Under the pieces are notes generated by a model. The model had not been told where the DNA came from. It saw only the letters and a program-made list of their open reading frames with translations, and made no database searches. A DNA stretch of 37,476 nt from the NCBI RefSeq assembly GCF_000003815.2, contig NC_049993.1:19047068-19084543 (forward strand), given 5' to 3'. A program made the position numbers and the translations under genes. How positions within the stretch are numbered: the first letter of the stretch is position 1; the number at the start of each line of letters is the position of its first letter. Shown here in pieces: positions 1 to 9,416 of the stretch. The DNA is from Branchiostoma floridae. Its lineage: Eukaryota > Chordata > Leptocardii > Amphioxiformes > Branchiostomatidae.

Positions 1-99
1 CATTTATTTGATGTATAGTTTCCATGAATGACGTTACTGTTTACTCTAAGATTATGGATCATATCATCAATCCTATTTCATATGTATAATGTGCTAGAT

Positions 100-800
100 A
101 CTTGCATTTTGCCTTCTCTGCTACAGCATGCTATGATCATTGTGCTGTTGTAATACGATACCTTTGCTTTCGAATTCAAAGTTCTAACCAGAAGCACTTT
201 TGTGTTCTATCCGATGGGAGTTCCACCTTTCAAGTACCAAGTACTCCTTACGAAAGTTTCCGCTTCAACTGTTTAAATCGCTTCAGGTACCAACGTAAAG
301 AGCGTGTACATAAGTCTATTGTGCTCATGTTACTAAATACTTCATACTCTGTTTTCAACTGTTTATATTCTGACCAAACACACGTTTACGTTGTACCAGC
401 GGAGAGATCTAACTTTGAACTATTAATCACACCTTCCGGCGTTTACACTAGAAATGTTTCAAGAACTACAGGTACCAGCGTCAAGAAAAAGGTCCAGAGT
501 ATGTCTATTCTACATAGTAACCTGATCTTTGTTTTTCGATGCTTAAGTTTTCAACCCAAACACTTGTACGTTCTCACATATAAGTCTAAGTACACGTTTC
601 GCAGTTTACACTTAGAATGTTTAAAGAACACAGTCAGGTACCAACTTGAAAAACGTATTTGGTGCGTATGTTATTGTTGTAGGGTAACATTATACCTCCG
701 TTATTCAATTCTTTGTCTGCAACCAAAAACACTTTTACGCGTTACCAACAGTGTGTTCCGCCTAAGCACATCTTCTTAAGAAAGGTTTTAACCGTTACAG
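100..800. repeat. Degenerate tandem repeat, about 160-185 bp unit
   Basis: About four diverged copies of one unit can be aligned by eye. Landmarks are the AGGTACCAA-like motif near 285, 470 and 636 (decayed near 793), and the CCAAACACA/CCAAAAACAC-like motif near 375, 555 and 723. A 225-codon open frame runs across it on the plus strand (102-779). I do not call it a gene: the repeat spacing (about 185, 166 and 157 bp) is not a multiple of three, so repeat copies fall in different frames, and no domain is recognisable. It may extend to the left of the window. Confidence 0.5.
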
Positions 801-2720
801 GTTGCAAATTCTTACCTGTCGTCTCTGTGGAGATCACCTGAAGCAACAACGTCACAGCAAACACCTGTCGTAGTCCGGCCGCCATCTTGTAATGTCCTTA
901 CCCTTGTTCGCAGAAGAGTTCCTCAAAACGATTCTGTTGTGCTGTTTTCCTCCTCAAACAAAACCTCAACGCCCAATAAACCCTAAACACCCAACATCCC
1001 CATCTTTTAGGCGTTATGGATGTTTGGAGGTAGAAACACTCTTTTTGCCACAGTTTACGCCATCTTGCACCTGAAGCGACGTGAAGCGAGGTGTGGTGCG
1101 TAAGAAAAGGAGAAGTGGTAACCTAATAATTGTTCCTTGTAAACGATATGAGTGGATCAAATGTAAGAGGAGTCCGCATGGGAGGTAAAAGTAGAAAGGA
1201 CCGAGGCGTAAACAGGAGGTAATGTTACAGCCACGGTGCGATGACACTAGCGCGTATATACAAGTCCGTATGGGCTGCGCATTGACATTTCATTGGCTAA
1301 GGTAAATTTTCAGGGCGAAAATATTCAAGTCTGTAAGAAGTCCATATGGAAGACTTAGCCTCTACCAGGCTCCACATGTCACTGAAAAAATAGTAGACGC
1401 TGAGACTTCCGTAGGGACCTCATAGGAGCTTGAATATATACGCACGTGTGAACGTAACGTTTGCGGGAAAGACGTTATTCTTTACTTTGACATACCGTAC
1501 GCGTTGTGTGGCTGAGTTATCGAACCGGGTTAGTTCCCTCCTATGTAGGCCAATATACATGCTGCTCTCCTAGCAGAAGTATCGGTCTTTTGTGGCTTTT
1601 TCTTCATTCAATGTCTCTCTCTCTCTCTCTCTGTGTATCCGGATCCTTACATCTGCTTGGATATGGCGTATATGTGTGTGAGGTGTCATAGACATAATGT
1701 ATAGATTAAGGCCTTCAAACTGTGACCTATCTTCTAAGAAAGGACACGTACGGATGATCAACTTAAAGACTTTATTTTTCCTCAAGTTGCCAAAGTTGAA
1801 CACATCTAACGGGGGGGGTGTAATTTTTTTCTGAGGTATTTATAAGGAATTTACAAGCATGTGATCTTCCAAAACATTCTTATACATTTAGGTATGCCAT
1901 CTGTTTGCAGAATCGTCATAGGTCACCAAATATGCTACTCGTAATTCAGCGACACCATTGGATGCTGTGCACAGCAACCCGTGACATCACCAAATCATGT
2001 GCACGCTAGTCCGTGATATCACAGACACCAGCTTCAGTTGGTAAACAACAAATCAACTTATCCGGGATCCAACTTGAAGATTCCTCGAAAGCGCAAACTA
2101 AGAAGTATTTTTTCTTCAACAAAGTCAAGGAAAACGTACGTGCTGACTCCCACAATCTATCTATTTCAAATTCTTCTTTACTATTCCCCTTTCTTCATTT
2201 ACGTTGCGCCCTCTATCTCTCTCTATGTCTTAGTCAGGAAGTGTCTATGGCTTACAAGCCAACCACGTCGGCTTACGATTGAACTATGATAGAAACATAC
2301 AACACGAAATACACAAAAGAATATTTACATACAGCTAGCTACGTATACGGTTTGACAACTTGGATATATATGGATTGGCAGCCTATATGCCCATTCAAAA
2401 ATCGTACATACAAGGCAGATATAGGTACTTGCTATGTGCATTCCTTTCAACTTGAAATAATTTGCATGAAAGTAAAAGAAAACAAGGACAACATATCAAA
2501 ATGCTGAGGTACACTTGTTGAAAGAAAGGACGCCTAAATTCCTATCAACATCTAGATTGACGTGTAACATTGAAAGCTGATATTTACAGACTACACGGAT
2601 AGCCACTTTTAACCAGGGCTGCTAAAGTCCAACATGTAAGACTCTCTCAATTTCCTGGCAGTGTCTAAAGAATACGTGTCAAAGTTCCCAAAACAATGGA
2701 TGAAAAGGTTTGTTACAGAT
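801..2720. other. Intergenic stretch, nothing recognised
   Basis: No exon with good splice sites and no known domain was seen on either strand. It holds a short (CT)n microsatellite near 1613-1632 and several short open frames that look random. It lies just beyond the 3' end of the minus-strand receptor gene. Confidence 0.5.
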
Positions 2721-2721
2721 C

Positions 2722-2727
2722 TTTATT
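2722..2727 (-). terminator. Polyadenylation signal AATAAA of the cytokine receptor gene
   Basis: A canonical AATAAA reads on the minus strand about 360 nt after the TAG stop of the last receptor exon. This gives a 3' UTR of ordinary length and supports the terminal exon ending here instead of splicing on to a membrane-anchor exon. The cleavage site itself cannot be seen. Confidence 0.55.
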
Positions 2728-3086
2728 ACAAAAAATGTTTCCAAATAAAAGCCAAAATGATAAAGAATGGCGGCAGTAGATACAGTGTGTGTGTTGTAAA
2801 AACGAGAGGCTTGTAAAACGTTAACCAAACATACGTGTATCTAAACCTGGGCTTGTTTGTGTTTACTTCTCAAGAAGCAGTTCAAGGTGTGTTTACAAAT
2901 TGCTTTGACTCCAATGTGGGAGAAATTTGGGGGAAAAACATCTTTGAGATGTTTAAATGAATTCATTTTTTGAAATTGATTTTAGATGCATGCAGGGTCT
3001 CGTCCCGGGGTTGGCAAATTTTTTGTCGCTCTTTCCACACTTATCTAAATATTTACAAGAGTTCTATTTTCTGTGTGTCCTCCACT

Positions 3087-3266
3087 CTACGTCAGATGAT
3101 GACGATGCCTGTCATGTGACTCGCCGGTCATGACCTCTGTGACGTCAGAGAATTCGCTCCAGAAGCCCCCCAGCAGGACGGGTTTACAGCGCACGCGCAG
3201 AAAGTGTCTGGTGTTGGGCTCCAGGCCCAGGAGGAGGAAGTTGGTCTGCTCGCCGGTTTTCTGGAC
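3087..3266 (-). CDS. Receptor exon 7: second half of D2 with WSEFS box, stop codon
   Basis: It encodes residues 288-346. The acceptor is a pyrimidine-rich stretch ending GTTGTCCAG just before 3266, phase 0. The exon carries the LEPNTRHFLRVRC strand, the box W-S-E-F-S at 323-327, a short Arg/His-rich tail (DRHRHH) and TAG at 3087-3089. No convincing donor is visible in the tail, so this is taken as the terminal exon. A weak donor-like GT overlapping the stop (ACgtagag) is the only alternative. Confidence 0.82.
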   Translation of the reverse strand, partial: VQKTGEQTNFLLLGLEPNTRHFLRVRCKPVLLGGFWSEFSDVTEVMTGESHDRHRHHLT

Positions 3267-6200
3267 CTGGACAACAGAGCAGAGAGAAAGAACGTCAGAA
3301 TGTAGCTTAGAACGACTGGCATCGTGTGGTTAGGGTAGTGGACTTAAACAAGGAGGTACTACATTAAATATAACCTCCTCGACTTAAAGGGGCTTAAAGG
3401 TGCATGGTTCGAATCCCAATCAGGTTCCAAATAGCTGTGAATTGTTATTTTTTTAAGAGGTGATGTTAAAATTCATACTGCTAGAGTGCATCACCTCTCT
3501 GCCCTGTTTGTACTTTGTTGTTGAATAATAAAAAAAAATAAAAATCAGGTCCCAATATTGTGTCCTTGCTGGGAAAGACACTTAATGCGTATTTTGCAGC
3601 CCTCGACTCTGGTAAAAACGAACAACTCGCTTTTATTAGGGACGTCCTCTTGGACGAAAGCAATGTTGAGGTTCCGTGTGTGATGAGAGCTGCGTGCACT
3701 CCTTCGAGTTAAATTTGAACCCACTTATCTATCATAGTAGTGGTCCTTCCTAGTTTAAGTGGATTAAAGTCTCCTTAATACACAACTTGTTCTTTATTTA
3801 CACATGCAGTTACAGCTTCTTTGCCTTTTATTTTTCAGGATCTACATGTATGATAAAGCTATTAGTCCAACCGATCGTTTGTTCCTTGACCTGTAGTGCT
3901 GAGATGCAGACTAGGTTAGTTTAACCAACCAACATGGCGGACGCAACCTGTGCCATAGACACTTCATTACCAACCACCAATAGCAACACCGCATGTATCT
4001 TACCGTCCAATCGTCAGGCTGGTCGTTCTCTGATCTGTACTGCAGCTCGTACTGTATGCTCAGATACATTATGTCTGTTGGTGACCTCCAGCTGACCTTG
4101 ACCTTTGTCCCGTCATTATGGCGGAGACGGGTGTGCACGTGACGAGGCGGGTCAGGTTTCACTACAGACGGAATGGGTGAAGGAATTAATGAGTGAAAGA
4201 ACAAGTAAATAAATGAATGAATTGTACACAAGCATTAGAAATTGTTATGTTTCAGCTGATTTTTGTCTAACTTAAACTTGCTAAATTTCATTAATGAGAA
4301 AATTGACCTTTTTAATTAAGTTTGAACAACCTGGCGTTACACAGTGGCACTTCGAACATTTCATAAAGATACTTAATAGTGCCTAAAGATCAACTAATTT
4401 CTATAGTTACTGTAGTACTTGACCATATTTTTACTTAGCCAATATTAAAGGCGTAGACGTGTACAAAGCGATTGACGAGATAAAACTCTGGATATTTCTT
4501 ATCCTTAAAACTAGGTAAGTTTTCTTAAAACAAATGTCGCTCCCAGTGTCGATTTCTGATCCAACTCACCTCTTTCCGTGGTTGGATCTACATAGTAGGG
4601 CCGCGAGGTGGCGCTGCCGAGCGCGTTGGTGGCCCGTACCTCGAACCGGTAGCGAGTGTGCAGGTAGGCGTGGTCGTACCCGAAGAAGCAGCTGTCCACA
4701 CCCTCGTACTCCGGGCACTCGTGCCGGATCCGCTTTCCATCGCTGAAAATAGTTTAAAATTCCATCAAATAATGAAAATTAATACAGTAGAAGCCGCTCA
4801 ATTGCACACCCCATTTGCCAGTGCATTTCGTGCAGTTATCCGAATGTGGCAACAAAGCGAAGTTATTACGCTGGACCGCACCACCATGGGGTTTGGGGAT
4901 TTCGTGCAATTAACAGAAGTGTGCGATAATCCGTCGTGCAATGAACTGGCTTCTACTGTACAGACTTGTCATGGTTTATCTCTGTATAATCTTTCACCTT
5001 TTCCCCTTTCTATTTTCTCCTGTCATCTTTTAAGCTTTCTCGATTAGTCTTGCTGAACGGTAGAAGACAGATGTACTTCAACCTTTCATTTAATTTTCAA
5101 TAGCTAGAACGTTTACGTAATGTCTTCCTTTCCTGGGCGCTCGATTAGAGATTTAAGGTCTAGACGAGACTATCGTGTTAACATGCTTAAGACTTACTTG
5201 AAGGTGTAGAAGAGTCTGTAGTGAGCGTGTTCGAGCATGTCTAAGACTTACTTGAAGGTGTAGAAGAGTCTGTAGTGAGCGTGTTGGTATATCTAAGACT
5301 TACTTGAAGGTGTAGAAGAGTCTGTAGTGAGCGTGTTGACATGTCTAAGACTTACTTGAAGGTGTAGAAGAGTCTGTAGTGAGCGTGATGGTATTTCTAA
5401 GACGTAGACTTACTTGAAGGTGTAGAGGGGTCTGTAGTGAGCGTGATGGTATATCTAAGACGTAGACTTACTTGAAGGTGTAGAGGGGTCTGTAGTGAGC
5501 GTGATGGCATATCTAAGAAGGTAGACTTACTTGAAGGTGTAGAAGATTCTGTAGTGAGCGTGATGGTATATCTAAGACGTAGACTTACTTGAAGGTGTAG
5601 AGGGGTCTGTAGTGAGCGTGATGGCATATCTAAGAAGGTAGACTTACTTGAAGGTGTAGCAGAGTCTGTAGTGAGCGTGATGGTATTTCTAAGACGTAGA
5701 CTTTCTTGAAGGTGTAGAGGGGTCTGTAGTGAGCGTGATGGTATTTCTAAGACGTAGACTTACTTGAAGGTGTAGAGGGGTCTGTAGTGAGCGTGATGGT
5801 ATATCTAAGACGTAGACTTACTTGAAGGTGTAGCAGAGTCTGTAGTGAGCGTGATGGTATTTCTAAGACGTAGACTTACTTGAAGGTATAGAAGAGTCTG
5901 TAGTGAGCGTGATGGTATATCTAAGACGTAGACTTACTTCAAGGTATAGAAGAGTCTGTAGTGAGCGTGATGGTATATCTAAGACGTAGACTTACTTGAA
6001 GGTGTAGAGGGGTCTGTAGTGAGCGTGATGGTATATCTAAGACGTAGACTTACTTGAAGGTGTAGCAGAGTCTGTAGTGAGCGTGATGGTATTTCTAAGA
6101 CGTAGACTTACTTGAAGGTATAGAAGAGTCTGTAGTGAGCGTGATGGTATATCTAAGACGTAGACTTACTTGAAGGTGTAGCAGAGTCTGTAGTGAGCGT

Positions 6201-9200
6201 GATGGTATTTCTAAGACGTAGACTTACTTGAAGGTATAGAAGAGTCTGTAGTGAGCGTGATGGTATATCTAAGACGTAGACTTACTTGAAGGTATAGAAG
6301 AGTCTGTAGTGAGCGTGATGGTATATCTAAGACGTAGACTTACTTGAAGGTGTAGAAGAGTCTGTAGTGAGCGTGATGGTATATCTAAGACGTAGACTTA
6401 CTTGAAGGTATAGAAGAGTCTGTAGTGAGCGTGATGGTATATCTAAGACGTAGACTTACTTGAAGGTGTAGCAGAGTCTGTAGTGAGCGTGATGGTATTT
6501 CTAAGACGTAGACTTTCTTGAAGGTGTAGAGGGGTCTGTAGTGAGCGTGATGGTATATCTAAGACGTAGACTTACTTGAAGGTGTAGCAGAGTCTGTAGT
6601 GAGCGTGATGGTATTTCTAAGACGTAGACTTTCTTGAAGGTGTAGAGGGGTCTGTAGTGAGCGTGATGGTATATCTAAGACGTAGACTTACTTGAAGGTG
6701 TAGCAGAGTCTGTAGTGAGCGTGATGGTATTTCTAAGACGTAGACTTTCTTGAAGGTGTAGAAGAGTCTGTAGTGAGCGTGATGGTATATCTAAGACGTA
6801 GACTTACTTGAAGGTGTAGAGGGGTCTGTAGTGAGCGTGTTGGTATTTCTAAGACGTAGACTTACTTGAAGGTGTAGAGGGGTCTGTAGTGAGCGTGATG
6901 GTATTTCTAAGACGTAGACTTACTTGAAGGTGTAGAGGGGTCTGTAGTGAGCGTGATGGTATATGTAAGACGTAGACTTACTTGAAGGTGTAGAGGGGTC
7001 TGTAGTGAGCGTGATGGTATATCTAAGACGTAGACTTACTTGAAGGTGTAGAAGAGTCTGTAGTGAGCGTGATGGTATATGTAAGACGTAGACTTACTTG
7101 AAGGTGTAGAGGGGTCTGTAGTGAGCGTGATGGTATATCTAAGACGTAGACTTACTTGAAGGTGTAGAAGAGTCTGTAGTGAGCGTGATGGTATTTCTAA
7201 GACGTAGACTTTCTTGAAGGTGTAGAGGGGTCTGTAGTGAGCGTGATGGTATATCTAAGACGTAGACTTACTTGAAGGTGTAGAGGGGTCTGTAGTGAGC
7301 GTGATGGTATATCTAAGACGTAGACTTACTTGAAGGTGTAGAGGGGTCTGTAGTGAGCGTGATGGTATATCTAAGACGTAGACTTACTTGAAGGTGTAGA
7401 AGAGTCTGTAGTGCGTCTCCAAGTCTGAGTCTTCCACAGTCCACCAGCAGCGGAACGTGTCCGCGTTCTTAGAGATGCAGTCCACGATCTTCGGCAGCTG
7501 CGGTTTTCCTGGAGGATAGGAAGTTGANNNNNNNNNNNNNNNNNNNNNNNNNNNNNNNNNNNNNNNNNNNNNNNNNNNNNNNNNNNNNNNNNNNNNNNNN
7601 NNNNNNNNNNNNNNNNNNNNNNNNNNNGATAAATGAGTGTTTTGATCTCCCTATCTCTCTTTCTCTCTCACTCTATCTCTCCATCTCCCTCTCTCACTCC
7701 CTCTCTCCCTCTCCCTTTCTCTCTCACTTTGTCTCGCTACTGCTGCCTCACTGTATCTAGCTCACTCTCTAGCTCTCTGTTTCTCTCCCTATCTCTCCTC
7801 TTTCTCTTTCTCACAAGCTTTGTCTAATCAGTATTTTCCTATCTTATCTACATACATGGATAGACAGATAAGATCAGATAAATGGATAGATAGATAGATA
7901 GACAGATGTATTATGTACTTAGAAAGATTTTGAAAATGCTAGACTGCTCACAACTCTTGCTACCTGTAGACACTGTTTTATTTTGCACCGTTTGTTTGCT
8001 CCACTTACGTCCGATCTTGAGGACGACTTGTGTCTGCACCCTGCCGTCGACAAGACACAAGTAGGTACCGGAGTCCTCCACTCTCACGTCCTCGAGCCGG
8101 AGCTGTGCACCGGGGGCTGCAGGAGAGTCCCGGCGGGAGGAGGCGAGCTTCCTCCCGTTGTGCTGCCAGGAGGCACCCGCTGGTGCGAGCCCGTCCCGCG
8201 CGGTGCAGTTCAGCAGGACGGTGGAGCCGACAGCGGCCACCAGCTCCCGTTGCCAGGCCCAGTGCGACACGGTGGGCGTGGCCGAGGTGAAGGCGTCCGT
8301 TGCTACGGGAGAGAGATGACGTCATGTAAAAAACCTTTTGTTTCATTGGGTGACCACAGTCATGTAACTGTGACGGCTTTGTCTTATTGGGTAATCACAG
8401 TCACGTGGCTTTGACGTGGTTTCGTGGCCATTATTTTGGTGTGCAAAAGACGTGGTTAAAGGCGACATGATAGAAATGTATTTTTCTCTGCTTGAAAGTT
8501 TCTTCCTTCTTCATATATAACATGACCAAGTTGATTTATCTATCAAATTGTTGTTAACCTTGACATGGCTCTGCCTGTCAGTATGTAATGTAAGTATGAA
8601 TAGCTACTGCCTTTAGGGCATCTATAATAACGAAAACGAGTGATAATTTACTTACGGTATGACGACACTTCCTCCATACTGTGACCATGCTGTAGTCTAA
8701 AGATGTTGGCACCTAAAAAAGAAAAGATTGGGTATGTAAGTCTACTTTCGTCAACCTCAACCTTAAGTTTTTTTTTTTTTTTCAATTCAATGAATAATCT
8801 CTCCGAAACATCTGCTTGGAGAATACTGTCGAGCTAAATCGGAGTCTTATAAATATTTGCGTTTTTCATCAATATCGATAAAGATGGATTTCGATGGAAG
8901 ATCGGTATAGTTCGGGACCTCTTTTAGTCTCCAAACACAGGTTCGGCTCCAGTCGTTTTATGATGTGTTTTAGGCGATCTTGTCGGGCTTTCTATTTTGT
9001 GCCATTTTTCGTCATGTCCAAAGCCTGACAAGAACGACTAAAACACGTCAAATATACGTTCAGTTTAATCAAGATCAAGAATTGCTCTCTCTTCTTTCGT
9101 TAATGTCACCATTTTCTCGTTCCTTATATGTTTCTCCAGGTAACGTTACAGGGCATGTATAAATTTATACATACTTTTTTCAAGTTTGTAAATCTGTGGA

Positions 9201-9326
9201 TAACGAAGAACGGTGACAGACGGTCATAGAAAAGCTTCAAGAAAGTTAATTTCAGAGAACATTCTCACCTTGACACAACATGGCGATGTTGAGAAGTAAG
9301 GTGACCAGGTAAGAACAGGTGTACAT
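3087..9326 (-). CDS. Secreted class I cytokine receptor-like protein (Ig + cytokine-receptor homology module; CRLF1/CNTFR/IL-6R-alpha type)
   Basis: Seven coding exons: 9326-9269, 8712-8656, 8302-8009, 7508-7388, 4742-4570, 4161-4004, 3266-3087. They sum to 1041 nt (346 codons plus TAG), and every intron has AG/GT ends with matching phase. Residues 1-20 form a hydrophobic signal peptide. An Ig domain spans about 48-136, with Cys71-Cys121, Trp84 and a DSGTYLC motif. Domain D1 (about 138-234) has the class I four-cysteine set (C147, C157, C186, C195) with C157-W-W. Domain D2 (about 235-335) carries a degenerate WSXWS box, W323-S-E-F-S. This order matches CRLF1, CNTFR and IL-6R/IL-11R alpha chains, which bind four-helix cytokines outside the cell and pair with gp130-type partners. 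No transmembrane or GPI segment follows, so it is predicted to be secreted, as CRLF1 is. Which vertebrate paralogue is closest cannot be decided by eye. Intron 4 holds the minisatellite. Confidence 0.88.
3310..3720 (+). mobile_element. tRNA-related SINE fragment in receptor intron 6
   Basis: A B-box-like GGTTCGAATCC lies at 3406-3416 after an A-box-like stretch near 3325. Further on is a segment like CTTGCTGGGAAAGACACTTA, which recurs in the SINE at 20.9 kb as TTGGGAAAGACACTTTAC. It lies in the plus orientation, antisense to the receptor gene. The copy is diverged and probably interrupted; its borders are approximate. Confidence 0.5.
4004..4161 (-). CDS. Receptor exon 6: first half of fibronectin III-like domain D2
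   Basis: It encodes residues 235-287. The acceptor CCGTCTGTAG lies before 4161 (phase 1) and the donor ACG|GTAAGA ends it (phase 0). It starts with the PDPPRHVH linker typical of the D1-D2 hinge of this receptor group, followed by VKVSW and the YELQYR strand. This is a clear fibronectin III pattern. Confidence 0.88.
4570..4742 (-). CDS. Receptor exon 5: second half of cytokine-receptor domain D1
   Basis: It encodes residues 177-235. The acceptor ATTTTCAG precedes 4742 and the donor AGAG|GTGAGT follows 4570. It contains the second conserved cysteine pair (C186, C195) and the YRFEVRATNALGSA strand that ends D1 in CRLF1/CNTFR-type receptors. Entry phase 2 joins exactly to exon 4, restoring an Asn codon (AA|C). 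Confidence 0.9.
5191..7390. repeat. 58-bp minisatellite made of exon-4 tail plus 5' splice site, 39 donor copies
   Basis: The array fills most of receptor intron 4 and runs into the genuine end of exon 4. The marker TACTTG (complement of the exon/donor junction) begins at 5195, 5249, 5301, 5353 and 5411, then every 58 bp (twice 59) to 7385: 39 copies in all. The first four intervals are 54, 52, 52 and 58 bp. Read on the minus strand, each unit carries CACTACAGACTC, a variable CTTC/CTGC/CCCT stretch, TACACCTTCAA, then GTAAGT and about 30 nt of intron. Five copies (near 5703, 6515, 6631, 6747 and 7211) have GAAAGT instead of GTAAGT. Variant units alternate in places, which suggests higher-order expansion. 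Confidence 0.95.
7388..7508 (-). CDS. Receptor exon 4: first half of cytokine-receptor domain D1
   Basis: It encodes residues 137-177. The acceptor CCTATCCTCCAG lies before 7508 and the donor CAA|GTAAGT after 7388 (phase 2). It carries the first conserved cysteine pair and the C-W-W signature: C147, then FRCWWTVE at 155-162, then HYRLFYTF. The last 26 or so nt of this exon plus its donor are the seed of the adjacent minisatellite. Only the copy joined to the upstream coding sequence is taken as the real exon. Confidence 0.92.
7528..7627. other. Assembly gap, 100 N
   Basis: Exactly 100 N lie in receptor intron 3, about 20 bp upstream of exon 4 on the coding strand. A round 100 usually marks a gap of unknown length. 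Missing sequence here could include more low-complexity or repeat DNA. Confidence 0.98.
7640..7910. repeat. Pyrimidine-rich (CT)n tract followed by GATA-rich microsatellite
   Basis: 7650-7830 is almost pure C/T on the plus strand (CTCTCT, CCCTCT variants). 7857-7907 is a degenerate GATA/GACA repeat. Both sit in receptor intron 3 beside the assembly gap. Open frames through them encode only low-complexity peptide and are not genes. Confidence 0.85.
8009..8302 (-). CDS. Receptor exon 3: immunoglobulin domain
   Basis: It encodes residues 39-137 and is a single-exon Ig domain in the usual 1-1 phase. The acceptor TCTCTCCCGTAG lies before 8302; the donor GGAC|GTAAGT follows 8009. Hallmarks are VLLNC (Cys71), Trp84 in SWQHNG, LEDVRVEDSGTYLC (Cys121) and a final VVLKIG strand. 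Asn70-Cys-Thr is a possible N-glycosylation site. The exon is much more GC-rich than its flanks. Confidence 0.92.
8656..8712 (-). CDS. Receptor exon 2: short linker after the signal peptide
   Basis: A 57-nt exon encoding residues 20-39 (ANIFRLQHGHSMEEVSSY). The acceptor CTTTTTTAG lies before 8712 and the donor CC|GTAAGT after 8656. Phase 1 at both ends fits exons 1 and 3 exactly. The call rests on splice sites and phase, since the peptide itself has no domain. Confidence 0.72.
8810..9060. mobile_element. Remnants of TCTCCAAGCAG-type fold-back elements
   Basis: CTGCTTGGAGAATAC at about 8813-8827 is a lone right end. From about 8928, TCTCCAAACACAGGTTCGG is a diverged left end, and CGGGCTTTCTATTTTGT just after it matches the inside of the element at 23.5 kb. 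No paired ends or target duplications remain, so these are decayed fragments in receptor intron 1. Confidence 0.5.
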
Positions 9327-9416
9327 CTTGGCTCTTTCTCTCTAGATGATCTTCAAGAAAAAAGGCTTCCAACCTGCGGGGTGACTCCTTTCAACCAGTG
9401 CCCGGCACAAATGCAC
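9269..9416 (-). CDS. Receptor exon 1 (partial 5' UTR, start codon and signal peptide)
   Basis: The start ATG is at 9326-9324. It is preceded in frame by a TAG six codons upstream (ATC ATC TAG AGA GAA...), which fixes it as the first Met of this frame. The peptide MYTCSYLVTLLLNIAMLCQG is a typical signal sequence. The donor CAAG|GTGAGA ends the coding part (phase 1). Upstream, TTGATTTCAG before 9416 looks like an acceptor, so a further non-coding 5' exon probably lies to the right; I could not place it. Confidence 0.82.

Noticed and set aside
4658-5047. 129-codon plus-strand frame over receptor exon 5
   Set aside because: It is antisense to a well-supported exon and continues into intron without a domain.
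5397-5627. Minus-strand open frame with repeated Ser/Thr/Leu-rich peptide
   Set aside because: It is a frame through the 58-bp minisatellite; 58 is not a multiple of three, so the same segment recurs in different frames.
7983-8414. Plus-strand 143-codon frame and a second minus-strand frame over the Ig exon
   Set aside because: They are shadows of the GC-rich Ig exon; only the frame with the Cys-Trp-Cys Ig pattern joins the other exons in phase.
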